This document shows, piece by piece, positions 53,984 through 64,000 of a DNA stretch of 64,000 nt (positions are counted from its first letter, which is position 1; every line of letters starts with the position of its first letter). The position numbers were made by a program, and so were the translations under genes. The DNA is from Amphiura filiformis (taxonomy: Eukaryota > Echinodermata > Ophiuroidea > Amphilepidida > Amphiuridae): assembly GCF_039555335.1 (NCBI RefSeq), contig NC_092644.1, forward strand, positions 50,853,281 through 50,917,280, in the 5' to 3' direction. Below the pieces are notes generated by a model. The model did not search any database. It was not told the origin of the DNA and worked only from the letters and a program-made list of their open reading frames with translations.

Positions 53984-56053
53984 GGGGACAGGTAAATGGC
54001 GAGTTAAGAATGGGCGAGTTAGATGAAAAGCGAGTTAGATTGGCGAGTTACCCCCTGCAGAGATTAAAGAGTGACCCCTGCTGAGAATACGACAAGTCCC
54101 ATCGGTGAGTTAAGATTTACAACAAGTCCTGCCGGCGAGTTACGACAAGTCCCATAAGCGAGTTAAGATTTTTACGGCAAGTCCCGCCGGCGAGTTAGGA
54201 TTTTTACGGCAAGTCCCGCCGGCGAGTTACGACAAGTCCCATTGGCGAGTTAAGAATTACAACAAGTCCCGACGGCGAGTTACGGCAAGTCCAATAAGCG
54301 AGTTAAGATTTTTACCGCAAGTCCCGTTGGCGAGTTATAATTTCAAATCTCAAATGCTTTATATTTAATTCTCACCATCTGTTGTTGTCGGCCATTTGTC
54401 AAGTCAAGAAGGCTAATTATCACATGCTGGGTAATTAATGATGGTTCAGGGCACCTATGTTCAGGGTAGGCCTGGCATTTTCGGGTAATTTGAATGCATT
54501 TTGATATCATTAATACAGTATGACATGAAAACAAAGTATCAATTTTCATATTGAAAAACATCGTGCAAAATGTGTTTTAATTTTTTTTTTAGGTCAACCA
54601 TGAATGATCCTAGCATTTAGGTCTAGGTCCAGGGACACTACAAAACCGTGTTTTTCGGGTGCACCCGAGTAATGTAATCTCGGGCGGGTACCTGCGAGCC
54701 CGCCCGAAAATGCCAGCCTAAGTTCAGGGTAATGTATTGGGTAACCTTGGAGCAAATAATAATTTTAAGCAGGAACCACTTGTCAAAGAGGCCCAGCAAT
54801 GTAACAAATAACAGATCTGCAAGTATGGATAATTAATTAATATTATTACAAGGTAAAGCATTACTTTCCAAATTGAAGACCTCACAGGAAAAACCTACAT
54901 CAAGTCCTACATGTAACTCGCCAATGGGACTTGATGGTGTTGCTGTAACTCGCTTGCAGGACTTGATGGTGTTGTCGTAACTCGCTTGCAGGACTTGATG
55001 GTGTTGTTGTAACTCGCTTGTGGGAGCTGTAACTAGGCGAGTTAAAAAAAAAGGCGAGTTAAAGAAAAGCGAGTTAAAAAGGCGAGTTACCCACCACAGA
55101 GATTAGGTTTTTTGTCAATTACCCCCCACAAAGTAAGCTATTAAAGGCGAGTTACGACAACACCAACAAGTTCCACCGGCGAGTTACGACAACACCATCA
55201 AGTCCTGCAAGTGAGTTACGACAACGCCATCAAGTCCTGCAAGCGAGTTACGACAACGCCATCAAGTCCTGCAAGCGAGTTACGACAACACCATCAAGTC
55301 CTGCAAGCGAGTTACGACAACACCATCAAGTCCTCTAAGCGAGTTACAGCAATGCCGTCAAGTCCCACCGGTGAGTTACAGCAACACCATAAAGTCCCAT
55401 TGGCGAGTTACATGTAGGACTTGATGTAGGTTTTTCTTATGAAGTCTTCAATTTGGAAAGCAATGTTTTACCTTGTAATATTATAATATTAATTAATTAT
55501 CCATGTACTACATACCAAGCTACTCTCACCATACTTGCAGATCTGTTAATTGATATATTTATTACATTGCTGGGCCTCTCTGACAAGTGGTTCCTGCTTA
55601 AAATTATTATTTGCTCCAAGGTTACCCAATACATTACCCTGAACATAAGTGCCCTGAACCATCATTAATTACCCAGCCAGCATGTGACAAATGGCAGACA
55701 ACAACAGATGGTGAGAATTAAATATATATAAAGCATTTGGTATTTGAAATCATAACTCACCAATGGGACTTGCTGTAAAAATCTTAACTCGCCAATGGGA
55801 CTTGTCGTAACTCGCCGGCGGGACTTGCCGTAAAAATCCTAACTCGCCGGCTGGACTTGCCGTAAAAATCTTAACTCGCTTATGGGACTTGTCGTAACTC
55901 GCCGGCAGGACTTGTTGTAAATCTTAACTCGCCGATGGGACTTGTTGTATTCTCAGCAGGGGTCACTCTTTAATCTCTGCAGGGGGTAACTCGCCAATCT
56001 AACTCGCTTTTCATCTAACTCGCCCATTCTTAACTCGCCATTTACCTGTCCCC
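53984..56053. mobile_element. 2.07-kb foldback element with short-repeat arms
   Basis: Starts GGGGACAGGTAAATGGCGAG and ends CTCGCCATTTACCTGTCCCC. Arms of roughly 0.9 kb are inverse copies: tandem GGCGAGTTA and CAAGTCCC units (53996-54345 against 55745-56045), then unique DNA (54345-54910 against 55420-55745), then a second tandem block (TAACTCGCTTGCAGGACTTG units, 54915-55020 against 55150-55420). The centre 55025-55130 repeats the terminal module (GGCGAGTTAAAGAAAAGCG ... CAGAGATTA). No protein-coding frame. It interrupts the (AAC/ACC)n field; a target duplication is not resolvable in that repeat. Confidence 0.9.
54467..54720. mobile_element. 254-bp MITE inserted in one arm of the foldback element
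   Basis: Termini TAGGCCTGGCATTTTCGGG and CCCGAAAATGCCAGCCTA are inverted; GTTCAGGG flanks both sides (54459-54466, 54722-54729). The opposite arm has a single CCCTGAAC at 55637-55644, an empty site. The interior shares AGGTCAACCATGAATGATCC with 15655 on. Confidence 0.9.
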
Positions 56054-56870
56054 TCACCAACACCCTCACCACCACCACTAACAACAACACTAACACCAAC
56101 AACATCAACACCCCACCATTAACAACAACACCAATAACACCCCACCCACCACTAACAACAACACCAACACCCTACCACTAACAACAACACTAACACCAAC
56201 AACACCAACACCCCATCACTAACAACAACACCAACCCATCACCAACACCCTCACCACTAACAACAACACCAACACCACTAACACCAACAACACCAACACC
56301 CCACCATTAACAACAACACCAATAACACCAACACCCCCATCACTATAACAACAACACCAACCCATCACCAACACCCTCACCACTAACAACAACACCAACA
56401 TCACCACCCCCACTACTAACAACAACACCATCACCACTAACAACAACAACACCAACACCACTAACAACAACACCAACACCCCCACCACTAACAACAACAT
56501 CAACACCCACCACTAACAACACCACCAACACCCTCACCACTAACAACAACACCAACACCACCAACAACACTAACACCACCACCTCACCATTAACAACAAC
56601 ACCAATAACACCAACACCCACATCACTAACAACAACACCAACCCCACCACCAACACCCTCACCACTAACAACAACACCAACACCAACACCCCCACCATAA
56701 CAACAACACCAACACCACTAACAACAACACCAACACCACCAACACCCCGCTAACAACAACAACACCCCATCACAACCAACAGCAGCTAACAACAACAGCA
56801 GCATCCCCACCACCACCTCCACCATCCCCACAACATCAACACCACCAACAACACCACCCTCTTCCTGATT
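56054..56870. repeat. (AAC/ACC)n low-complexity field, right
   Basis: Same text and strand as 52870-53983, showing the foldback entered an existing field. Confidence 0.95.
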
Positions 56871-56941
56871 AATGAATTGAATACGGTTTGACATGTTTTG
56901 ACCCTTTGACCCCTTTATTACTTTTATCCATTTCTTTTTAG

Positions 56942-56996
56942 GCCCCAAACCAAAAAGCAGATACCTATAATTACCAATCAGCTGGAAAAGGAGGAG
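56942..56996 (+). CDS. Candidate exon C, paralogue of exon B
   Basis: Acceptor TTATCCATTTCTTTTTAG, 55 nt, and GTAAGA donor. Phase 0 frame APNQKADTYNYQSAGKGG plus one base resembles the end of exon B (HSSGGGG). Another open frame is PQTKKQIPIITNQLEKEE. The intron after it matches the intron after exon B (GTAAGAAATATTATT, GGTGTTTTTCGAGAGTCC). Not recognised. Confidence 0.45.
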
Positions 56997-57423
56997 GTAA
57001 GAAATATTATTATTGTCATGAACATGCGTAAGGTGGTATCAAAGTTTATAGAATATTTTGTTTACGGTGTTTTTCGAGAGTCCGTGGACGGGCATGCAGG
57101 CTATAGTTTTAACCTATATTATATTAAGTTTATTACTTTAAAAAGTAAGTTGTTTTGCTCTGAAGTATTCTTTTTTTTACTAAGTCTTTCAGCAAACTAT
57201 ATAGTATCATCTGCATACAACATCCCAATAAAAGCTTTCTACCAATCTATATGGATTTACAATGTTCACACACAATACAATAAGCACTTGAAATAATACA
57301 CATTAGACAATAATAAGTTTCTATGTCTTTTTTCTTACAACATGTAAATCATAAAGGATATTTGTCTTCTTTCCTTTCTTTTCTTCGTTGTATCTACTAA
57401 ATTCTTGCTGTATTTTACCATCG

Positions 57424-57450
57424 ATGAGATTAGATCAACCTGCCCTTGAG
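57424..57450 (+). CDS. Possible short coding end of an exon, MRLDQPALE
   Basis: ATGAGATTAGATCAACCTGC CCTTGAG is followed by a strong GTAAGT donor. A matching acceptor (TTTTCTCTATTGTAG, 57610-57624) would continue TLEENVK in frame. The exon start is unknown; the continuation runs into a repeat at 57640. Confidence 0.25.
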
Positions 57451-57639
57451 GTAAGTAGCGTTTAATAATTACAAACACCTATACCACCCAGAACACCAAC
57501 GGCAGCGGATCGCTTCCACACACATTTTTTCGATCGGGCTGGCCCTCCCTAATCAAACCCATAATGCAGTGTGCTGTGTGTTATATCTTGGTGAATATAT
57601 TAATCATTATTTTCTCTATTGTAGACACTGGAAGAAAAT

Positions 57640-58380
57640 GTAAAAATGATGCACCAAATGACCTTCAGTTTGCAAAATTTTCCAACCGCCCTTTGTATAG
57701 ATAAACAAATCCCTCTTTTTGCTTCTGCTTCTGCTTTGGACACCCAACGCTATATGTTTAAAGCAATAATTTATACAACAATAATGAAAAATTGTCACGA
57801 ATGGCTTCAATTTGGGCCTTCATTTAACCCATTTTCGGATTTTTCAAACTAAAATTATACACAATGATAATAGTACCAAATGGTTACAATTGGTCCTTCA
57901 GTTTGCAAAAGTTTCTCACTTCTCAGGGGGGAACTTTCCCACTCAGACACCCTCTTTTCGCTTCATAGCGTTCTGCTTTGGACACCCAACACTATGGTTC
58001 GTATGCACAAAAGGGATAGACTTGGTCTCAAGTCCCAAGATGAATTATTTTGGTTTGTTGCTGAACTTTACACTTAAACTTTTTTAAATTTGCTTGTCAT
58101 TTTATGAAGAAAGAGTGATTAAATGCCCATTTCTGACAGAAGTAAATTCCACTTATACCAGGTCTAACTTTAGATCCAGTCTAACTCTTTTGTGCATACG
58201 GACCTATTAAAGTAATAATTTATACAATAATAGTGAGAACATGTCAACAAATGGCTTTAATTAGGCCTTTTGACAATTTTTCGGCTTTTTCAAACTAAAA
58301 TTGTACACAATAATAGTACAAAAATGGTCCACCAAATACTTCAATTGGGCCTTCATTATGCAAAAGTTTCAGACACCCCT
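57640..58380. repeat. Degenerate ~100-bp tandem repeat array
   Basis: Units with CAAATGGCTTCAATTGGGCC and TTTCAAACTAAAATTATACA, related to 38430-38840. The ORFs here are by-products. Confidence 0.75.
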
Positions 58381-58439
58381 ACGCGATGGTCGCTTCGCGC
58401 CGCGCCATTTACATCTTCTACAGCCGCCACGCCACTGTG

Positions 58440-58565
58440 GAACATCACTATCACTAACACTTCCATCTACACCACCACACCAACAACACCAAGACCAGCC
58501 GATTGGTCAACAACAACACCACCAACACTAACAACAACACAACACCAAAACCACCACCATGCATT
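58440..58565. repeat. Short (AAC/ACC)n tract
   Basis: ACACCAACAACACCAAGACC-type text similar to the field at 52.9-56.9 kb. Confidence 0.8.
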
Positions 58566-58830
58566 GCCCATTTTGTCCAAACCTGGGGGGGGGGGGATGG
58601 TCTTGATTTTCGATTGGGTATGGATGTGCGGCTTGGATTCCGGAAATATACCCAGAACTTTACCAAATACGATGACAAGAGACCGAATATACTAATTTTT
58701 GATTCTTTCTGTTCAAAATTACGGTAAATTGGGTAGGCTATGAAATATTTGTACTTTGTCCAGATTTTTGAGGAAAAAAATACCCAATCTGTAACCCGGG
58801 GGCAATTCAATTTGAAATGGATATAGGTGT

Positions 58831-59259
58831 AGGGCTGGCACTTTCGCACTAAGGGGCATTCGGTGAGAGCAAAACGTAAAAAATATGGGGTCATTGGGTG
58901 AGAGCATGATTTTTGGCATTCGGTGAGAGCAAAATGTAAAAAATATGGGGTCATTGGGTGAGAACATGACCTTTTTTTAAATGGAATCTTTGGGTGAGAG
59001 CGAAACAGCGCAACAGAAACCTCGAAAATCGATTTTCAAGTTCTAAATGGCTATAAATTTCTTTGTTTTATGAAAATAAGTGACAAAATCAGTGATATAT
59101 GAAAGTTGCTGTTAAAATTGAACAAGTAAGGGTCTTTGGGTGACAGATCAAATGAAAAAATAAGGGTCTTCGGGTGACAGAACATGTGTTAAAAAAAAAA
59201 TATGGGGTCTTTCAGTTACAACAAAAAAGAAAAAAAGGGGGGGGTCTTAACAGCCCTAC
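58831..59259. mobile_element. MITE-like element with GTGAGAGC tandem units
   Basis: TGTAGGGCTG (58830) and CAGCCCTACA (59249-59258) are inverted. The interior repeats CATTCGGTGAGAGCAAAA with ATATGGGGTCATTGGGTGAG two to three times and GGGTCTTTGGGTGACAG-type units. Confidence 0.7.
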
Positions 59260-59379
59260 ATACGCGTCACCTCCAAAGTTGGAGTGCCCCCGGGATCTGT
59301 AAACCAGTTTTCTGAAAACTGCGGTCCAAAGTTACACCTAAAATCTGCCGCTACGGGGCACACATCATAAATTTTTAGT

Positions 59380-59691
59380 GGGTATGTTCCCCCGGAATTT
59401 TGAGGTGGTAGGTCTTTGGGAGCTGACGGGTTTTGAGCTGCGAACAAGTAGAGAAAAAAAAGGAGGGTCTTTTGGAGCTGCAAACAGTCAAAATCAAGGG
59501 TTTTCCTTGGCTTTCTGGTTAAAAATCGCCTGAAAAAAGCCCCCAGTAATGTGAGGAATGAGCAATTTAGGGGTCTGCTGAAATGATCAAAATCAAGGGT
59601 CTTTTGGAGCTCTATTTTGGGCAAATTTAGGGAGTCTTTCGGAGCTGGGAGATCCAAAAAAGAGGGTTGGGGATCTTTCCGGGGGGAACAT
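59380..59691. mobile_element. MITE-like element with TTTTGGAGCTG units
   Basis: GTATGTTCCCCCGGAA and TTCCGGGGGGAACATAC are near-perfect inverses. The interior has four to five GGGTCTTTTGGAGCTG units. Confidence 0.75.
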
Positions 59692-59956
59692 ACTCGATCT
59701 GCCGCACACCCTAGTACCCACTTTTCAATGAATACCCCAGAGCCAAAATTGGCTAAATACTATTTCTCCCAAAAATGTACCAGTTTGGCAGTTTTACGTG
59801 CCATAATAATCATGTATAAATAGGTCATGCAGTTCACTCAATGAACTATGGAAACGGAATGATGCCTTTTGTGATCGTTTTCATCGCGGGGTTTTCACCC
59901 CACATAACTTGATATCGTGTGCTAATATTTATTATTTGAATGTTTCCATGTTCCAG

Positions 59957-60023
59957 TATCCGAACCGTATGCGTATTGGCTACTCTAAAAAATAATGCAC
60001 CCCCTGAGTGCAACCAAGCTAAG
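59957..60023 (+). CDS. Candidate exon D
   Basis: Acceptor TTTCCATGTTCCAG then one base and 22 codons IRTVCVLATLKNNAPPECNQ AK, ending in phase 0 at a GTAAGC donor. It joins in frame to exon E. The first frame stops (LKK then TAA) so only this phase is coding unless D is terminal. Confidence 0.4.
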
Positions 60024-60052
60024 GTAAGCATACGTTGTGATGTGATTTCTTA

Positions 60053-60468
60053 GGGGCTGTGCAATAATTATGTGTACCCCCGGGGTGATGAATTCTCAAA
60101 GTGGTCTGCCAAAATCGCTGCCCCCCCCCTTGACGTGCCAAAAAACCTTTGCCCTCCCCCTTTTGATGTGCCAAAAAAACTTTGCCCCCCCCCCCACCTT
60201 TTACACACTAAGATTTTGGGGAACCCGAATTTAAAACCTTAATTGTCTTATCATATAATGCGAGCGCAGCGAGCAGGGAATTTTGCATATTTGTATATAT
60301 TCCTACACCTTTTTAGGGTGTAAGAAACTGTGCCCAAAATATCTGTGCCAAAAATCGCTTGACCCCCCTTTTCGACCTGCCAAAATGCTGCCCCCCTTTT
60401 GGCCTGCCAAAAATCTTTGCCCCCCCCTCATAATTCACCACCCGGGTAGGCCTACACATAATTATTGC
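60053..60468. mobile_element. Harbinger-like MITE, relative of 34724-35102
   Basis: Left end GGGGCTGTGCAATAATTATG after TTA; right end CATAATTATTGCATAT is mutated. Interior C-runs and CTGCCAAAAATCTTTGCCCC-type repeats are the inverse of the G-run text in the other copy. Confidence 0.75.
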
Positions 60469-60590
60469 ATATCAAAATTTTCCAAAATGTTTACGTTTAA
60501 ATATCAATAGGCCCTATCATTCAATGTGGCAAAGGGAAGGGTTATATCAAAGATTTGAAGTATTTGAGCTACATGTATTTTATTCATCCT

Positions 60591-60916
60591 CAGGGCCGGA
60601 TTTACCTTTTTGGGGGCCCTGGACCAGGCTAAAATTTGGAGGCCCCAAACGCACCGTGAGGAAGGCATGTGCACTCAAGTGGCCAAGTTTCTCTACTAGG
60701 ATTTGCGCGTGAAGCGCGCGAAAAAAAATTCAATTTCAGAGTATTTTATAACCTAAATTGAACATGTTGAAGCTGAATTTTGCTATATAAAAGTTTGAAG
60801 GCTATTTTGGTCCAAAACATAGTATTTTCGGCTAAAATGGAAGATGCACACTGCACAGGCCAATTTTGGGGGCCCTGGGCCCGGGCCCATCTGGCCCTAT
60901 GGTAAATTCGGCCCTG
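60591..60916. mobile_element. 326-bp hAT-like MITE, 8-bp TSD with one mismatch
   Basis: CAGGGCCGGATTTACC and GGTAAATTCGGCCCTG termini; flanks TTCATCCT and TTCACCCT. Inverse-oriented relative of 12186-12568. Confidence 0.85.
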
Positions 60917-61106
60917 TTCACCCTCCGTAAAGCAATGTACACAAAATTGTCCATTTTGTTTAACCCTAACGCCCCCGGCTACGCCACTAGAGGAGAGAGT
61001 GTGAACATGATGTAGGCCTATGCAAACCTATGTAAAACCTACAGGCCTACTTTCACAAATTTACGCTTCTTTCTTTCCCGCTTTCTTTATGCTTTCTCAA
61101 TTTTAG

Positions 61107-61292
61107 GCCTGCATATCGCAGAGGACTGAAGAAGATAAATTGGATAAATATTTTGCCGACCACTTGCAAAGTAGCAAATCAACTTGCAATTGGCATAAAT
61201 TTCACATTTGGGGGTGGGGGGGGGGGGTAAATGTAGATAAATGGTATCTTTTTTGCATGTATATTTTGAGTTCGGGCTTCCCTTTAATTTAG
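61107..61292 (+). CDS. Candidate exon E, possibly 3' terminal
   Basis: A long pyrimidine tract (CTTTCCCGCTTTCTTTATGC TTTCTCAATTTTAG) precedes a phase 0 frame ACISQRTEEDKLDKYFADHL, QSSKSTCNWHKFHIWGWGG, through a G-run to TAG at 61290-61292. A GTAAAT donor in the G-run (61226) would shorten it. In phase with exon D. AATAAA repeats 50 bp downstream could end the transcript. The protein is not recognised. Confidence 0.45.
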   Translation, partial: ACISQRTEEDKLDKYFADHLQSSKSTCNWHKFHIWGWGGGVNVDKWYLFCMYILSSGFPLI

Positions 61293-61339
61293 TGCTCTTT
61301 GAGCACTATTGGGTATTACCTGTGCTTTTTGCCAAATGT

Positions 61340-61362
61340 AATAAATAAATAAATAAATAAAA
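61340..61362 (+). terminator. Overlapping AATAAA poly(A) signals
   Basis: AATAAA occurs five times in a row in (AATA)n, 48 bp after the stop of exon E. Could equally be a microsatellite. Confidence 0.4.
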
Positions 61363-61639
61363 GTTCTAATAATTGTGATTATGTTGTCGAATTTATGTTA
61401 ACGCCATTTTTATTCATCATTACAAATAAATTATTTTAGATAATGTATAGGCATATATGTAATTTGGACTTTATTATTCATGTATAACGAATATCAGGGC
61501 TTCCTGGCATTCGCATTGTAGTCCTGGCCCTAGCTAGAACCCGGCCTACACCGGATAGGGCAGAGATTTTGACACTTGATTTGGGTTATTGGACCTTTGA
61601 GGTTAACGAATCACAGAGGTGCTTTTGCGACAGCGGCTG

Positions 61640-62260
61640 CGAAATCGAGAAATCCAAGATGGCCGCCAGCGTACATTTTGAAAATTTTAAATTTTAGTTT
61701 TCACTCAATATTCATGTGTAATACATCATTCTATAGGTTTTTGCATACAAGGAATCAATTTCTGACATTATTTTATGATTGAAGGTCAGTATAACATGTT
61801 AACATTCAAAATGGCCGCCAAATGGTTGCCAAAAGATGGGGTTTTCATTCAAATGTATTTAGAATTCAATATTTTAACTTATTTGATGTTAAAAATAACC
61901 ATGGGTTGCTGATATTATGGTCAGTTGTCTATGTCATTTCTATCATCTCCTGGATATGTTTAAAAATCAAAATGGCTGCCAAAATGGCGCTTAAAATCGT
62001 CTTTTTTTCATTAAAATGTGTTACAGGAGTATTATGAAGTACCAGATTTACAATGAAATGGTGCCAAACATTGTGTTCTTTTGTATTCAAAGTATCTCTC
62101 TGGTAAAGGGGTAACAATATGACATCAGCATCAATTAATATGATCTCATGGGCATGTAAACATTCAAAATGGCCGCCAAAATGGCTGCAAAACATGATTT
62201 TTTCATTAAAATGATATTTAAAACAGCATTTTAATAGATGTTGTGTTAAATATTTTCATT
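61640..62260. repeat. Degenerate tandem repeat with AAAATGGCCGCC motif, left block
   Basis: CAAAATGGCCGCCAAAATGG and variants at about 61655, 61808, 61968 and 62165, spaced 155-200 bp, with GTTACAGGAGTATTATGAAG and ATGGTGCCAAACATT between. Continues at 63460-63980. Confidence 0.8.
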
Positions 62261-62566
62261 GAACGCTGATATAATGTTAAAGGAGTATTTCTATCCAAAT
62301 TTCTTCCTGCTCATGTGTTTTTACATTCATGAAAGAAACCTAAACCCAAATTTTCATGCAAATCGGACATTCAGTTGGCGTAATTATGGGCTATAACATA
62401 TATTTCAATGGTCCATAGGATTGTGTGTGATACTTTCGTTGTCGACAGAATGAAATTCAAAATCGAACATTTCGGCCCGTTTCTCTAGATATAAATTATA
62501 AATTTATAAGATAAATTTGCAAGATTCCTTTTGCACATGATCATTATGCACCTAGTAAGGGAGACC

Positions 62567-63285
62567 GGGGCAGGTTGGCCCTCTTTTTCCCCACTTAACT
62601 GGAGAGCTCAGTTTGTGGGTTAGGAGGCTCTCAATTTGATACTTGAGAGCTGTTTACTCTAGGTAAATGCTAACAAATTTATATGGCTCTGTGACTTATA
62701 CAAAAGTTATAGTAGTTGTAGGAGAGAGTGAAAAGAAAATTAACCAGGCCGGGGCAGGTTGGCCCACCAAACGGGGCAGGTTGGCCCTCTATGCACAACC
62801 GTGTGTTATTGCCATATTTCTTTCCAAATATAAAACATTCTAAAGTTACAACTGCGGTAAGATATCACCTATCATAGTTCCAAGATAATCAAAAAATAAA
62901 ATTCATTTTGCGCCATCATGGGTCATTCTTGAGGAAATAGCTAAAATCAAGGAAATAACGTTAACCAATCATCTTATAAAACCCATAACGAAAAACTGAA
63001 AGGCTGTGTACAAATTCCCAATTATAAAGAAATATGATATTGAAATATTGCTATTTCCAGTCAAAAAGTGCTCAAATAGGACAACAATATAGATTTTTTT
63101 GTACTATACTCCGCCTTTGAACAATTTTATCCATGGAACTGACTAGTGTTGGTGTGTAAATTGTATTTTGCTTCATTTGACACAAAATGGGTGAAAATGG
63201 AGAAAGTATGCATAACTCTTGCCCATAAACACAATGGGGGCAACCTGCCCCAGCACAAGTGGGCCAACCTGCCCCATAGTCTATT
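62567..63285. mobile_element. Element or repeat bounded by GGGGCAGGTTGGCCC
   Basis: GGGGCAGGTTGGCCC occurs at about 62570, 62753 and 62773; inverse copies GGGCCAACCTGCCCC and GGCAACCTGCCCC lie at 63240-63278. It splits the AAAATGG tandem array. TSD not seen. Confidence 0.6.
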
Positions 63286-63459
63286 TTTTGTTTTCCATCA
63301 AATTCGCATAAAACAGAAACAGGATGGAAAGCTTTCAACTATATGGCATTTTAAGCAAGACCCATACCTTCCAGCAACTTACAATTTACATAATGTATTA
63401 TGTGCAACAATAGTGCTTTCTTTCCTTTCTTTTTTTTCTCCAAAATGACCATGCAAGTA

Positions 63460-63980
63460 GTTTTTAAATTGATAATATTATGTCTCAACAACATGTAATT
63501 TATCTGATTTTTTAAGGAAATGGTGCCACATGAGTGCTTTCTTCGAGATCCAAAAATATCTTTGTGGCAGAAGGGTAACGTAAAATATGTCATTCAAAAT
63601 TATCCCATGGGTAAGTTCAAAGAAATAAAAGTGACTCCCAAAATGGCCACCAAAATATTATTTTTTTTTCAAAATCTGTTACAGCGACACTAGGTATCTG
63701 GTTTTCAAGGGGATGGTGCCATAAAAGGAGAGTATTTTCCCACATAATCATTATAGCATAGCAGTAATAGGAAAACAGCATGGACTTATGGGTAATTGGG
63801 CATGTTTAAAATTCAACTTGGCCACCAAAATAATATTTTGGATGTTGGTGTAACAGTCATTTAAAAGAGTATATTATATTCTTTTAAATGACTGTTACAC
63901 CAACTTTCAAGATACCAGTTTTTTACAGGAGATGTCATTTTTTCAGCTTCATGGCATATGGTTAACATTCTGTCGTAAAA
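63460..63980. repeat. Degenerate tandem repeat with AAAATGGCCACC motif, right block
   Basis: CCCAAAATGGCCACCAAAAT at 63633 and TTCAACTTGGCCACCAAAAT at 63817, with GTTACAGCGACACTAGGTAT and GGGATGGTGCCATAAAAG between; same unit as the left block. Confidence 0.8.
63844..63904. repeat. Perfect 25-bp hairpin, 11-nt loop
   Basis: The arm 63844-63868 starts GTTGGTGTAACAGTCATTTA and is matched exactly by 63880-63904. It falls where other units have GTTACAG, so it looks like a local inversion-duplication in the tandem unit. Confidence 0.95.
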
Positions 63981-64000
63981 TTATTCTGCCGGCATGCTCA

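Noticed and set aside
53984..54345. CRISPR-like look of regularly spaced GGCGAGTTA repeats
   Set aside because: Spacing is irregular, the 'spacers' are themselves repeated, and the sequence is eukaryotic; it is an arm of a foldback element.
53026..56621. Long Val/Leu/Gly-rich minus-strand ORFs and Thr/Asn-rich plus ORFs
   Set aside because: They arise from the (AAC/ACC)n low-complexity field, which rarely contains stops.

Overview
This is a eukaryotic, animal-type genomic window of AT-rich, heavily transposon-laden sequence with no prokaryotic features. The frequent short string TAGGCCTA, the RTE, R2-superfamily and L1/Tx1-type LINEs, tRNA-derived SINEs and abundant hAT, PIF/Harbinger and piggyBac-like non-autonomous elements fit an ambulacrarian deuterostome, most likely an echinoderm. 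That placement is an inference from general composition, not from a diagnostic gene.

Layout. 0-4.1 kb: a broken minus-strand L1/Tx1-like LINE (ORF1 protein at 3.4-4.1 kb, endonuclease pieces at 1.2-1.4 kb and 0-0.4 kb). It is split by a tandem array carrying DR1 nuclear-receptor-type sites and by a 2 kb segment with an unrecognised 349-codon cysteine-rich ORF. 4.1-9.3 kb: a ~200-bp satellite interrupted by an R2-superfamily LINE with reverse transcriptase, zinc knuckle and restriction-like endonuclease. 9.3-24.7 kb: foldback and hAT-type elements, SINEs and several exon-like segments. Exon candidates lie on the plus strand at 10.9, 11.3, 19.0, 20.1 and 20.3 kb and on the minus strand at 13.5 and 17.4 kb; I could not name the genes. 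24.7-28.2 kb: a nearly full-length RTE-superfamily LINE (minus). 29-42 kb: a pile of nested DNA transposons with clear target-site duplications (8 bp, TTAA, TAA), a 2.5 kb element with terminal inverted repeats (TIRs), and a multi-copy repeat family. 42.1-45.4 kb: a second RTE LINE (minus) between inverted repeats. 46-52 kb: more non-autonomous elements, including an 803-bp insertion whose empty site also exists in this window. 52.9-56.9 kb: a long (AAC/ACC)n low-complexity field split by a 2.07 kb foldback element built from GGCGAGTTA-type short repeats. 57-61.4 kb: small plus-strand exon candidates ending in a possible 3' terminal exon followed by poly(A) signals. 61.6-64 kb: a degenerate tandem array containing CAAAATGGCCGCC motifs and several hairpins.

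How it works together. Almost all long ORFs are retrotransposon proteins and all of these are frameshifted, truncated or interrupted, so no intact mobile element is present. What remains is a set of short exon candidates with acceptors, donors and compatible phases, which suggests the window is mostly intron of one or more host genes: a plus-strand gene or genes across the window and an apparently nested minus-strand gene at 13.5-17.5 kb. No alignment or folding program was run; boundaries of repeats are by eye and usually good to a few bases where TIR and target-site duplication (TSD) are given and to tens of bases elsewhere.
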